A DNA stretch of 64,000 nt, from assembly GCF_037893015.1 (NCBI RefSeq), contig NC_133661.1, positions 224,356,489 through 224,420,488 of the forward strand. The letters are read 5' to 3'. This stretch comes from Macrotis lagotis (Eukaryota; Chordata; Mammalia; Peramelemorphia; Peramelidae). The notes beneath the pieces were generated by a model. It was given only the letters and a program-made list of their open reading frames with translations. It was not told the DNA's origin and made no database searches. Positions 44,401 to 54,509 of the stretch are shown piece by piece (position 1 is the first letter of the stretch; every line of letters starts with the position of its first letter). The position numbers and the translations under genes are program-made.

Positions 44401-44613
44401 CTCCTTTCCTAAACTAGGTAAGGGTAGAGCTCCTGATGTACAGATATAGTGTATTGTTTTAATTCTACTTGGTAATTCTTTTGCCCATGGATAACACTAT
44501 GCATCCTTGCAAGACCCCGTCCCTGAACCATTTATCCAGGAAAGGAGGTATATCCTTTCTGGATATTCTAGGTGAAAATACCTGATGAGTACCAAGGTGT
44601 ATACACAAACTCA

Positions 44614-44614
<1 letters not shown>

Positions 44615-44654
<40 letters not shown>
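44615..44654. repeat. (AC)20 microsatellite
   Basis: Twenty uninterrupted AC units. The Cys/Val-repeat and His/Thr-repeat frames through it are artefacts. Confidence 0.97.
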
Positions 44655-44659
<5 letters not shown>

Positions 44660-46615
44660 TTCACAAATACATAATACTCTACCTGTTGTCATATCTGTTC
44701 CTCATAACTGTCTCTTTCTTTGCTATTATCTCTATTGTGTGTTATTTAAAGTATTCCTTCCTTCATATGCTTCCTGTGATCCAAAATGAATGAGTGATAT
44801 TTGTTTACATAGTTGTGGAAATTTGGAAGGGTATTTAAGTTTTAGTTAAATGGTATGCAGAGTGAATTCCCTAGCCTTTATGTAGCCCTACTTAATATTT
44901 CATGATTTAGCCATCAGGTAAAGTTAAAGAACCTCCAGAAGGCCTTTAGGCTATTGGGTTTTTTTGTTCTGACTTCAGCATAGGAACATCCATTAGTTTC
45001 TATGTTTTAGGTCCATCTCCATAATTGGAAGAAGGTGTGCTCTATGACTATATGATCAGATCATGGAAACATAATTGAATGAGGGTTGAGTTACATGTGG
45101 GTGTTTGACCCACATGTAAATGGCATTTCTGTGCTTACAAAAAAAGGCAAAGTCTCTGGATGATCTTCTAAACAAAGATATGGAACACACTTCTATGCAA
45201 TCTGAAATAAGAATCATCAAAGTGTATTGCATTGCACTTCGGACAAATTCAGTCATGTACAAATACTGTGCCCATTTCCATTGCAGATAAATGGTAAGTT
45301 AGTGCAGAAAATGTGTTATGTATTCCTTGACCTTATCCAATTTTCCTCTGGGCAGAGAGTGGCACATTTCACTAAACTCTTTTAGAAACCCTTGCAGGCA
45401 TAGCACTTAAATTGTACCATCTATCAGACATTATCTGTACCAAATGTCCATATGAGCTGATAGTGTTCTTTAGTAAATAACAAGTTATTTAGGATACAGA
45501 AGGTATCTTTGGGAGACACGTGCGAGAAATTGTCCATCATTGCAAAAAATAGTCATTACTTAAAGATGAAAGCAGAACTCTTAGGAAGATGAGTAATTTT
45601 ATTTAGTGATGGGGACCTGATCTCAATTTTAGATGATCAAGTCTAAAACTCTCATCCAGAATTTGTTGGACATGTTATGACTATTCAGGTTTTTCTCATA
45701 TATTCTCTAATTTTTGGTTTCAGAACAGCATAGGTCCAGACCATGAACTATACAAGGTACCTGTAGAATCACAGATATGTCACATGAGTACCTAACTGCC
45801 TTTTCTAGTTGTGTAGCAGTAAAATTCACACAGTAAGACAAAAGGACTTATGAGAGAAAAACCTGAACCAACCTAGTTGAATCAGTATCACTCACTTCCA
45901 TATCCTCCTGCACATGGTATGTGAATCATAGAAAAGACAAGCTGGTCTGTTCAGGGTACACCATTATTGAAAGAAACAGAATGCTAATTCTATCTTTAGG
46001 AAGATTTCTAAGGGAAGTGAGACCTCAGTGCATGACTTTTTTTTAAAAACATGATTTCCATATTGCACTTAATGCATTAATAATATATTGCCTGCTAAGA
46101 AGGAATAATGCAGATTATCCAGGGAGAATTATTGCTCAACAGCTCAGTAGAAGGTAGCTCCCATCTTGGATAACTTGCATACTTCTACATATATCATTCA
46201 TACACATGACAAACACACAAACCCGCCAATATACATGTGATCCTAAACACAATCAGCATGCATTTATATCAGGCTTAGAAAAACAATATGCTGGTTTAAT
46301 TAACCAGCAGGAGAATTTTGAATAATTCATTGAATTATTGAATAATTAATAAAAGTCATAACAAAAATCTATTGAACTATATTCTTGTAAATAATTTCTT
46401 AAAGGTATTCCCACACCTATATGCAGACCTGTGTTTTTAGGGAGAGTTATTTTGGGGAGAAGATGAAATTAAGCCCTAAGTTTTAAATCAACTTTAAAAG
46501 CTATTCTAAGTAGCTTTGACTCAATGTACAGGTATGTTGTATTCACAAATGTTGGAGACTATCAAGGAAACATATTGCCAACAAAATACCACTCTTTTAA
46601 TTGGTCAATTTAACT
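44660..46615. other. Longest stretch without a recognised repeat
   Basis: Nearly 2 kb in which I place no transposon. It contains a perfect 12-bp inverted repeat at 45091-45119. No frame exceeds 73 codons. It is the best candidate here for long-retained single-copy sequence, but that is only an inference from the absence of repeats. Confidence 0.5.
45091..45119. other. Perfect 12-bp hairpin
   Basis: 'ttacatgtgggt' (45091-45102), loop 'gtttg', 'acccacatgtaa' (45108-45119): exact complements. Could fold as a stem-loop in RNA or a small cruciform. There is no T-run after it and no other sign of a gene. Confidence 0.85.
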
Positions 46616-46619
46616 CAGT

Positions 46620-46884
46620 TTAATTCATTTCAATTCAAGAGTATATGTACAAGGAACTGTGTTAGGTCTCAGAAATATGCAAATAAAAACTGATAAATTC
46701 CCAAATTCATGGAGTTTATAATCAAGCATGAAGGAAACCTGTGAACTCAAATAAACTTACACTTTATGGAGTGTAATGGAGGAAAGGAGAAATGCAAATA
46801 AAGTGTATTAGGAAATTTTGATGAAGGAAAGATTTCTTTTAGGTTACTTTAGGTTAGGAGGGCCTAGGAAGACTTCATGGAGGA
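46620..46884 (-). repeat. Old CR1/L2-type remnant
   Basis: 'aaggaactgtgttaggtctc' (the family's 'caggcactgtgctaggc'), 'catggagtttataatcaag' and 'aggaagacttcatggagga' occur in the usual order of antisense L2-type DNA. Confidence 0.5.
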
Positions 46885-47095
46885 GATAGACCTGGAGACA
46901 GGAAGACCTGAGTTCAAATTTGACTTCAGTCATTTATTAGCTTCGTGATTCTGGGTCACTTAACCTCTGTTTGCTTAATCCATTGAAGTAGGAAATGGCA
47001 AACTACTTCAGTATCTTTACCAAGAAAACCCCATGCTCAGTATGGTCCACAGGATCATAAAGAGTCGGATGGGACTAAATGATTGAACAACAAAA
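46885..47095 (+). repeat. MAR1-like CORE-SINE
   Basis: 'gagacaggaagacctgagtt', 'aagtaggaaatggcaaac', 'tttaccaagaaaaccccatg' and 'ataaagagtcggatggg' with 'gattgaacaacaaa'. The first about 30 bases of the head are missing. Confidence 0.87.
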
Positions 47096-47099
47096 GTTT

Positions 47100-47740
47100 C
47101 CTGAATGACTTTTTATCACACTTCCCTAAAGTGGTTGTTTCAAACCCTCTTTACCAACTTCATGCTATATAGCTCTACTTGGATGTAGACATCTCAGATT
47201 TAGCATATCCAGAAGAGAATTCTTGCCCTTCACTAAACTGCTTTCCTTCTGAATTTCTTTATCTATGTTGAATTAGACTAGCATAATATGATTTGGTTGC
47301 TGGTTGCACTCTAGATGTTGAAAGGCACAGAAAATGAACTACTATATTATGAGGAAAATATTAAAAATATTTACATTAAGAAAAGGTTTTCCCATTAAAA
47401 TGCAAGAAGATATCCAGATTATTGGGGGCCCTTACATAAAATGGCTGAGAAGATCTCTTTGAGAACAGATTAAATGATAGAGTTTATAGAACCGTGTGTT
47501 CTCGGGGCTCATTTATATGTGATAGTATTTACAGAATATTAGTGGGAGAACATGGACAAGAAGTTCTCTGGAGGAGATAACATCAGTGGATTATGGTCTA
47601 TACTATTTATGGGAAACAGAATTCAGATTCACTGCAATTTTATGGCAATTACAAGCACAATATCTAATATTTTAACAATTGAGAAATTCACAGACTACTG
47701 TGGGAGAAAAAAGCAGGGAAGCATGTAAACTAGCAATGGT
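47100..47740. other. No recognised feature
   Basis: About 640 bp, nothing placed. Confidence 0.4.
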
Positions 47741-47744
47741 AGTC

Positions 47745-47915
47745 ATAGAAAGGACCAGAGAGATCACCTAGTTCAACCTCCTTATTTTACACTTGAAGAA
47801 ACTGAAGCACAAATAAAAATAATTGCCCAAGCTCATCCAGTAGTAAATGTCAGAGGTGGAATATGAACTCAGATCTTTTGACTCCAGAACAGGTACTCTT
47901 TCCAAGCTCAGCTTT
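47745..47915 (-). repeat. MIR3
   Basis: 'gatcacctagttcaacctcc', 'acttgaagaaactgaagc' and 'tatgaactcagatcttttg' in reversed order. Confidence 0.8.
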
Positions 47916-47919
47916 AAGT

Positions 47920-48216
47920 GGAAAGGGTGATCCTTATTGTATCTTGCAGTAAAATTGAGAGTGAAAGAAAAGAGTGCTCTGCATAAGTATAGTAAGAATT
48001 TTAGTCACTGTATAAAGTCAAGAATGAATGAATCTTTGTGTGAGTGTAGGAGCTCGAGAAGACTGGCTAGATCCTGGGGTCTGGTACTAAGGAATGATTT
48101 GGTGGATACATCCTCCCCCAACTTCCATGCAATAATTCATCATAATGTTAGAGAGGATAAGAAGAAAGAACATAAAATGAATGTGTCTGAATCATGGGCT
48201 CTAATCTTTAAGACAA
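47920..48216. other. No recognised feature
   Basis: Holds most of a 122-codon plus-strand frame (47937-48305) that I reject as a gene because its end runs through MIR3 and L3 sequence. Confidence 0.5.
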
Positions 48217-48217
48217 T

Positions 48218-48475
48218 ACAGAGCAGTATGAAGTCAGAAGACCTGGGTTTACAGAAGTTTAGGGTTAAAAGGGACTTCAGCAGCCATCAGATCACTGATC
48301 ATTAGTCATTCAGCTTCAATTTCAAAATATCCCAAGACAGGGAACCTATCATCTCTCAGATCAGCTCACTAAATTTTCAAATCCCTGTTTTGACATTTGT
48401 TATCCCTTTGAGTCTCAGTTTCTTCCCAGTTTCTTCTTCTGCAAAGTGAGTGAATTATTGAATGAGAGCAGGGAG
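48218..48475 (+). repeat. MIR3 split by a reversed L3 fragment
   Basis: 'atgaagtcagaagacctgg' starts the MIR3 and 'tctcagtttcttcccagtt' with 'ctgcaaagtgagtg' ends it. Between, at about 48256-48380, 'gggttaaaagggacttcag', 'cccaagacagggaacc' and 'tcagatcagctcact' read as antisense L3/CR1. Confidence 0.6.
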
Positions 48476-48476
48476 T

Positions 48477-48630
48477 TTGAACTTAAAAAATATTTTGATA
48501 ACTATATTTCAATATAATTGATTTTCTTTGTAATTCATTCTTTTAAAAACCTTATTCTGATAAATAATCCATCATCTTCACAAGTCTACAGAAAAGGTCC
48601 ATGATATTAAAAAATGTATGAAGATTGCTC
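48477..48630 (+). repeat. Unassigned repeat family X, copy 2
   Basis: 'actatatttcaatataattg', 'attttctttgtaattcatt', 'aaaaccttattctgataa' and 'aaaaggtccatgatattaa' give the forward form of the repeat at 22155-22240. I recall similar interspersed repeats in mammals but cannot name the family. Confidence 0.5.
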
Positions 48631-48824
48631 TTCCAACTCTAAATCCTTTAAATCTAATAAAACTTTCTATCTTGGACTGTGTTCTAATTTGTTTAAGATC
48701 TTAGGCAAGGAATCTATCAAAGAGCTCAGAAATGATGTCCTGATATCACAAAGTCAAGGGCAGTTGAATTTTGGATAATTCCTTCTGAACTGTCTTCTAG
48801 TCTCAAATGTAATAATAGTTGAAA

Positions 48825-48880
48825 AGCCTGCAGCACAGTGCCTGAAAATAGTAGGTGGTTAATAAATTATTGTTTTCTTC
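48825..48880 (+). repeat. L2/MIR 3' terminal fragment
   Basis: 'gcagcacagtgcctgaaaat' with 'agtaggtggttaataaat' is the shared L2/MIR tail. Confidence 0.65.
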
Positions 48881-48884
48881 CTTT

Positions 48885-49230
48885 CCCTCTCACAAACATG
48901 TTTGTGTCTATATCTCTAGGAAGAAAGCAGCTGAGGGACCCTGGACCAATTGAACCTTCAGATATTGAAATAATCTGAGAAATAGAAATCAACTTAACAG
49001 ATGGTTTGGATGATTGTCATTGCTAATAAGAACCACTCACTTATTATTGCTTTATAATAAGTCAAATGTATTCTTCCCAGTATATCTAAAGTATATAAAG
49101 ATGATAAATTGAGTTTTGGAGGGGGATAAAGTGACCAAAACTTGATTCAGGTCTTCTATCTAATATCTAGTACTCTTTCAATAATTTGTCTACCACCTAA
49201 GGTATCTAAAGTCCAAAGTAATAAAGTCTA
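48885..49230. other. No recognised feature
   Basis: About 350 bp, nothing placed. Confidence 0.4.
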
Positions 49231-49235
49231 AAATA

Positions 49236-49483
49236 ATATTTGGACAGTTAGGTGGTATAATAGGTAGAGTGCCATGCTTGGAGTTAGGAAGACTCATCTC
49301 CATGAGTTCAAATTTAACCTCGGACACTTACCATATGTGTGACCCAGGGCAAGTCATTTAATGCTGTTTGCCTCTGTTTCCTCATTGGAGAAGGAGAAAT
49401 AGCAAACCACTCCAATATCTTTGCCTAGAAAATCCCAAATGGTTTAATAAAATATCAAACATGACTAATCTACTCAACAATCA
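49236..49483 (+). repeat. MAR1-like CORE-SINE
   Basis: 'ttaggtggtataataggtag', 'agttcaaatttaacctcgg', 'aatagcaaaccactccaat' and 'atctttgcctagaaaatcc'. Confidence 0.88.
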
Positions 49484-49639
49484 CAGTATACTAATACATA
49501 CATTATCAACTCTTCTAAGGATACACAAGCAAAATTAATAAAATTCTGGATAACTCAAAACTAATTACCCAGAAACTATGTCTGTCAAACTTTTTGTACA
49601 TGAAGAAACTGTCCACATATAACATTATAAGGATAGGGA

Positions 49640-50265
49640 TTTTAGGTGGGACCTAAAAGAAATCAAGGAGGGCAGGAGATGGATATGAGGAGGGAGTGAA
49701 TTCCAAGCCTGTGGGACAGTCTGTGGAAAAGGCTGAAATGAGGATATGAAAAGTCTTATGCAAAAAAAAAAACAGCCAGGAGCCCAGTGCCACTGTCTCA
49801 GAATACATGAAAATAAGTAAGTTATAACAAGATTGAAAAGGTAGAAAGAGGTCAGGTTACAAGGGACTTTGAATGCAAAACTGAAAACTTTTATCCTGAA
49901 GTTACAGGGAGACCTTGGAGTTTACTGAATATAAAAGGTTGACATGATCACCCAAGCTTTTTTGTTCTTAAGTTGATTTAGTCATGCCCAACTCTTTGTT
50001 ACCTCATTTGGGTTTTCTTGGCAAAGTTATTGGAATGCTTTACCTTTTCCTTGTCTAGTTCATCTTACAGATGAAGAATTGAGACAAGTAGAGTGAAATG
50101 ACCTGCTTAGGGTCACACAGTTTGCAAGTATCCTGAGGTCGAATTTGAACTTGGTCTTCCTGACTCCACCACCAGTGCTCTAGCCAATGCACCACCTAGC
50201 TGTCCTTCATCTGAGTTTCAGAAAGACAGTTGAGTGGAGTATGGACTGGGTCTTTTTGAGATGTT
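49640..50265 (-). repeat. L2 remnant split by a MAR1
   Basis: Antisense L2: 'attccaagcctgtgggacag', 'ttacaagggactttgaatg', 'ttacagggagaccttggag', 'aggttgacatgatca', resuming after the MAR1 with 'gagtttcagaaagacagtt' and 'gagtggagtatggactggg'. The MAR1 occupies 49957-50206. Confidence 0.75.
49957..50206 (-). repeat. MAR1-like CORE-SINE nested in L2
   Basis: 'gatttagtcatgcccaactc', 'gggttttcttggcaaagtt', 'gggtcacacagtttgcaag' and 'gcaccacctagctgtcct' in reverse order. Full length. Confidence 0.9.
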
Positions 50266-50320
50266 TTCTCTCCCCCAGCATTTGACACAGAGTTTGCACA
50301 AAGTAGTTGCTTAATTGACA
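50265..50320 (+). repeat. L2/MIR terminal fragment
   Basis: 'catttgacacagagtttgc' with 'aaagtagttgcttaattg' resembles the L2 tail. Confidence 0.45.
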
Positions 50321-50519
50321 TTTGTATTGTATCGTATTATAGACTGCTGAATTCTTGGAGATTAGTATTATATTCAATACTATTCTGGCTAATTCAACTC
50401 AATCAATATGTATTGATATACAAATGGTCAAATAGTCTGAGCTAAGTCTCATCTTTAGGTAGAGTTTATTTGTTTTCCTACATGTATCAATCCAGATCAA
50501 TTTTACAAGCTTTGGAATA

Positions 50520-50590
50520 GTTGTGTGTGTGTATGTGTGTGTGTGGGTGTGTATGTGTGTGTGTATACATATGCATGCATGAGCATGTAT
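50520..50590. repeat. Interrupted (GT)n microsatellite
   Basis: GT runs broken by 'atg' and 'ggg' units, then 'catatgcatgcatgagcatg'. Confidence 0.93.
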
Positions 50591-50834
50591 GCCAATAATG
50601 ACTAATAGAAAACTGTCCACATATAACATTTTCTTGTATTTTATACTCTTTCCCTATGTTTCATTGTTTTTGCAGCTGCTTTATCTTTTGTTAACATTGT
50701 CTTGAGCTTTGAAAATAAATCATATTCTCAAAGTAACTGCTGACTATCCTAATGAATGACCTTTTGTTGAAAAACAAAGTCTTCTCAGATAAGGCTCTAT
50801 CTGTCCCTGAGGGATGTAGTCTGGTTCTTAGAGG

Positions 50835-51045
50835 ACCATGGTATTAAACAGCTTCAGAGGCCATCTGCTTCAACCTGTACCTGAATAAATACTCTCTCCT
50901 AAGATGCCCCTTCAAGTGGTCTTCCAGCTTTGAAGGCCTCTTGTAAGAAGAAACTCAATGTACCCCATGGCAAACCTTACTACTTAGAATAGCTCTAATT
51001 GCTCAGAAGATTTTGTTTGTAGTGAAACAAAGTTTGCCTCTCTGC
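50835..51045 (-). repeat. L3/CR1 3' region
   Basis: Antisense order: 'cttcagaggccatctgcttc', 'caagtggtcttccagctttg', 'aatagctctaattgctcag' and 'ttgcctctctgcaaggcc'. Confidence 0.68.
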
Positions 51046-51189
51046 AAGGCCTTCCCAGTTAGAATATTAAAGCAGAGTTTAAAGATCTGTCATTGGAAAT
51101 TGAACTGGTGATTTGCTATTCTTTTTCCTTCTTATCTCCCTCCCTTCCATTCCCCTAACCAAGGAAATCAAATATTAATCATAGGAGTC

Positions 51190-51800
51190 AGAAAAAATAA
51201 GGACTTGCTTTGTGTAGAACCCTGTGCCAGTTGCTAGGGAAGATAGAAAAACAAAGATACTATCCCTGCCCTCACAATAATAACTCATATTTATATAACT
51301 CCCATTTCTATAATTCTTAAGGAGCTAATGTGGGAGGATACAAAAAATATGGATATATAATACAAATTTGAATAGAAGATACCTGCCAATGAGAAGTGTA
51401 TGATGCTGGGTGAAGTTCAGAAAAGGGAAGATTCTTCTGGAGTGCTGAGTAGGAGGATGGAGACAATGAAGGGGACTTTTGAGTTGGAATATCAACAAAC
51501 AAATGGTAGAAAGTAAATTCTAAGTCTGATGAAATGATCTGAATCCAGGAGAGAAGAGGTGGGGAAGTATGGGATTTCTGTAGGGGATGGGTTATTTTGT
51601 CTGGATCACTGAGTATATGGAGGGAAGCAAGGTGACTGAAGGATGGAAAGGAAGGATATGGAGACTGAATTCTAGGATAAGTACAGGTATTATTAAATAG
51701 GAAAAAAGAGAATCACATAAGCTGTACTTAGCTATGAATTAGAAGACAGTCTGAGAAAGGATGCAGGAAGGCTATTATCATAGTCCAAGTAAGTTGGGGA
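51190..51800 (-). repeat. L2-type remnant with small MIR insertion
   Basis: 'ctgtgccagttgctaggga' and 'tatccctgccctc' break at a MIR-like 'aataataactcatatttata' and resume 'aaggagctaatgtgggagg' at about 51320. Further on, 'aggctattatcatagtccaag' in part (51771-51790) is the L2 antisense 'aggctattgcaatagtcc'. Confidence 0.6.
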
Positions 51801-51844
51801 GAGGGAAAATGCATTAAGTGCTTACTGTTTGCCAAACTAAGATG

Positions 51845-52135
51845 GAACATTGGGTGGTGCCATGGCCCTGAAGTCAGAAGGATCTTAGTTCAGATCCAAC
51901 ACTTCCTAACTGTGTGACCTTGGGCAAGTCACTTAATCCTGATTGCCTCTTATCCAGGAACATCTCCAATTATCCTAATTCATATCTGACCATGGGCCCA
52001 GATGGCTTCAGAGAAGAAAGTGAGGCTGATGACAGCACAGAACCCCCTCATTCAAATCCAATTCACTTGCTTGTCAAGGCACCACCTCCCTGGTATCATG
52101 GTCATCTTAGAGAATAAAGGACAAACATTAGCCAG
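51845..52135 (+). repeat. WALLSI-like long-tailed SINE
   Basis: SINE head ('tgtgtgaccttgggcaagtc') followed by the tail specific to this family: 'gaccatgggcccagatggc', 'gaagaaagtgaggctgatg', 'tccaattcacttgcttgtc' and 'gagaataaaggacaaac'. The 67-codon frame here is a by-product. The family name is tentative. Confidence 0.82.
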
Positions 52136-52315
52136 GCACTATGTGCTATACACATATCATCTAATTTGATCCTCATAATAACCCTGGGAGGAAGGTATTA
52201 CTGTTATCCACATTTTACAGATGAGGAAACTGAGACAAATATGTTACATAGCTAACAAGTATCTAAGACAGATTTGAACAGAGGTCTATCCATTACATCA
52301 TTTTGCTGCCCTAAA
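52136..52315 (-). repeat. MIR
   Basis: 'gccaggcactatgtgctat', 'atctaatttgatcctcata', 'ttttacagatgaggaaactg' and the complement of the head. A complete, clear MIR. Confidence 0.88.
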
Positions 52316-52319
52316 CCAG

Positions 52320-52828
52320 GATGATACCAGATAAGACATTGATTATGCTTAAAATTATAAATGTTCCACATGAACGCTCTCTTCAATCAAAATTCTGTTC
52401 TTTACTATGAATTATTTTAGCATAGTCTGTCATGGCAGGGGAGGAGCCTAGACATTTGGGTCAGCCAGCAGCATAAACTGGTTCATTTCTTGTGAGAAGG
52501 ATTTGTCATGCCACCATCTGGGGGCTGTTCTCATTTGTGCATTCAATCTCCACGGCACAATCCCCAGGGGAACACGATCTGACATATCAATTGTCGCAAG
52601 CCCCCACCACAGCTATTAATAAGAGCAAAAAGAAAAAAACTCTTGTGGGTCCTGAATAACAATCCTCTATGGAATTTCATCACTGTCAAATGTCAAACCA
52701 AGGATGGCTCTTCTCAGAAAAGCCTCTCATTGGCTGCCATTTGCAGACTGGGTCCACCACTCCATGTGTCCTTTGAGGAAACCAGTGTATAATAATGTCA
52801 TACAGAGGAACAAATCAGATACATACGT
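52320..52828. other. Repeat-free stretch retaining CpG sites
   Basis: About 510 bp with no repeat that I can place, near 45% GC by eye and keeping several CpGs ('caatctccacggcac', 'ggggaacacgatctg', 'caattgtcgcaagc'), unlike the surroundings. No splice-flanked open frame that I would defend (65 codons at 52704-52901, which also runs into a MIR). It may be a conserved non-coding element. Confidence 0.35.
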
Positions 52829-52829
52829 A

Positions 52830-52890
52830 AGACATTTTACAAATTTTAAAGTGATTTTTAACATGTCAGCTATTGTTATTGTTACCATTT
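52830..52890 (+). repeat. MIR tail fragment
   Basis: 'acattttacaaattttaaag' with 'tgtcagctattgttattg' is the MIR 3' terminus. Confidence 0.68.
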
Positions 52891-52911
52891 CCTCCTTTTA
52901 GAATCACCAAC

Positions 52912-53055
52912 TAGAGGCAGCTGCTACTTGATTCAGAAGGATGGAGTCCTGGAACTAAAGTCAGGAAGAACTGAAATCAGATCCTGCCTCAGACACTCCA
53001 TTAGCTCTATTGCCCTGGGAAAGTCCCTGAACCTCTTCTAGCCTCAGTTTACTTC
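52912..53055 (+). repeat. MAR1/MIR-type SINE head
   Basis: 'aggcagctgctacttgattc', 'actaaagtcaggaagaac' and 'agcctcagtttacttcc'. It stops without the MAR1 core. Confidence 0.7.
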
Positions 53056-53067
53056 CATCTCCTTAGT

Positions 53068-53318
53068 TTTCTAAGTGGCACAGAGAATTTAGATTCAGAA
53101 ACACTTGTACTCATATCAGGCCTCAGATACTTAATAGTTTTCTAAACCTAGGCAAAAATCATTTCACAACTGCCTGCCTCAGTCTCCCAATTGCAAAATA
53201 GAGATGTGGATAGCACTTACCTCAAAGATTGCTGCAAGGATCAAATTGGATGATATTTGCAAAAGACATAGCACAGAATCTGGTACAGAGTAAGTGTTTA
53301 ATAATTGCTTGTTTTCTT
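53068..53318 (+). repeat. MIR-type CORE-SINE
   Basis: 'ctaagtggcacagagaattt', 'gcctgcctcagtctcccaat', 'aggatcaaattggatgatat' and 'cagagtaagtgtttaataat'. Full length with CORE. Confidence 0.82.
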
Positions 53319-53421
53319 CCTTAAAGGCTTAGACAGGTCTTTTCTGATCCTCCCAGATCATAGTGCTTCCCTCCCTTCCCATCATGAAATTACTTTGTAT
53401 ATAGCCAGTATTTGTTTCTCT

Positions 53422-53700
53422 GTATGAGCAGCAGTACTAACCCTGAAGTCAGGAGGACCTGAGTTCAAATACTGCCTCAGACACTTATCCAAGTAACCTT
53501 GGACACATGACTTAATCCTGATTGCCTTGCATCCAGGTCCTGATCCATATCTGGCCACTGGACCCAGATAGCTCTGTAGGAGAAATGAGACTGTTGATGT
53601 AGCACAGCAACCCCTCACTCAGACCCAATGCATTTTCTTGTCCCAGCATCACCTCCTTGATGTCATAGTCTCAAGAATGAAAAACAAACATCATCACAAT
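53422..53700 (+). repeat. WALLSI-like long-tailed SINE
   Basis: Second forward copy: 'ctgaagtcaggaggacctg', 'ggccactggacccagatagc', 'atgagactgttgatgtagc' and 'catcacctccttgatgtcat'. Better preserved in the 'ggacccagat' segment than the copy at 51845. Confidence 0.85.
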
Positions 53701-53704
53701 CTTT

Positions 53705-53845
53705 ATGAATGTTATTTCCTCCAACAGATATTAAACTCCTTATGAGCAGAGACTATTTTACTTTTGTATCTATACTAATGCCTTACACCATGCTTGACAG
53801 ATAGTGAATGATTGCTTAATAAATCCTCATTGAATTGAATTAAAG
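53705..53845 (+). repeat. L2 3' end
   Basis: 'ttaaactccttatgagcag', 'ttgtatctatactaatgcc' and 'gattgcttaataaatcctc' with 'attgaattgaat'. Confidence 0.8.
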
Positions 53846-53910
53846 AACACTTGAATATCTCCTAGTCATGTCTATTTGGCTGCTTGTTTTTTTTATTTTT
53901 TTTTTATTTT

Positions 53911-54145
53911 GCAACTCATCTTACCCAGGCAATACAGAAGCTACACATGGGCCTGATCCCATCACTGATTAGTTTGGAAGCTTTGACATGTCTTAGGCAG
54001 CCTGGTGTCTTAGGCAGATGTCCTGATGCCAGATTTGGTGAAGACACCCAGTCAACTTTAGTCATATTGCAGATCAGAACTCCCCAACTAAGGGATTCAT
54101 CAGCTTCAGTCTCCCTTGGAGCAGAAATTGTAGGCTCGCTCTGAA
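53911..54145 (-). pseudogene. RN7SL: 7SL RNA (SRP RNA) retropseudogene
   Basis: The plus strand follows the reverse complement of 7SL RNA, 3' to 5': 'cttacccaggcaatacag', 'gcctgatcccatcactgatt', 'agctttgacatgtct', 'taggcagcctggtgtc', 'cctgatgccagatttggtg', 'aagacacccagtcaac', 'cagaactccccaacta', 'catcagcttcagtctccctt' and 'gtaggctcg'. All parts are in order, so both the Alu-domain ends and the S-domain are represented, with about 60 bases lost in total (about 235 of the usual 300). A T-rich tract at 53887-53910 is the complement of an A-tail, so this is a retroposed copy. It includes the S-domain, so it is derived from 7SL RNA itself and is not an Alu-type SINE. No TSD was identified. Divergence is high and it is not functional. 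Confidence 0.88.
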
Positions 54146-54189
54146 TGGAGTCTATGTAGATTTGATTCCAATGAAAATATCTTAACAAC

Positions 54190-54335
54190 CTATTATTTAG
54201 TCATTTATGTTGAGTCTGACTCTTCATGACTCTGTTTGGGGTTTTCTTGGCAGAGATACAGTTGCCAAATTTGAACTCAAGGAGTTGAGTCTTTCTAACT
54301 TCAGGGCCACTGCTCTATCACTCAGCTGTTTCTAA
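54190..54335 (-). repeat. MAR1-like SINE with internal deletion
   Basis: 'tgttgagtctgactcttcat', 'ggggttttcttggcagaga' and 'ccactgctctatcactcag' in reverse. About 100 bases of the middle are missing. Confidence 0.8.
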
Positions 54336-54339
54336 TACC

Positions 54340-54505
54340 TAGAGCAGGCCAAATGTGCTTTGAACCTCCTTGAAAGGTGGCAGGTTCCCTTCTCCTCAAT
54401 AAAGATCTTCAAACAAAGGATAGATGACTAGTAAGTGAAGATGTTATAGTAGAAGTCCCAGTTGAAGATGGTTGCTGAGGTCTTTTGCAATTCTGAGACT
54501 TAGAA
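54340..54505 (+). repeat. L3/CR1 3' end
   Basis: 'tccttgaaaggtggcaggtt', 'aaagatcttcaaacaaagg' and 'atagatgactagtaagtg' follow 'ggaggtcttcaagcagaggctggatgacc' in outline. Confidence 0.68.
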
Positions 54506-54509
54506 ACAA

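Noticed and set aside
44465-44793. Cys-Val and His-Thr repeat proteins
   Set aside because: Translations of the (AC)20 microsatellite.
47937-48305. 122-codon plus-strand open frame, among the longest in the window outside the L1
   Set aside because: Its last part is MIR3 and antisense L3 sequence, it has no domain and no splice context, and its length is within chance for 64 kb of AT-rich DNA.
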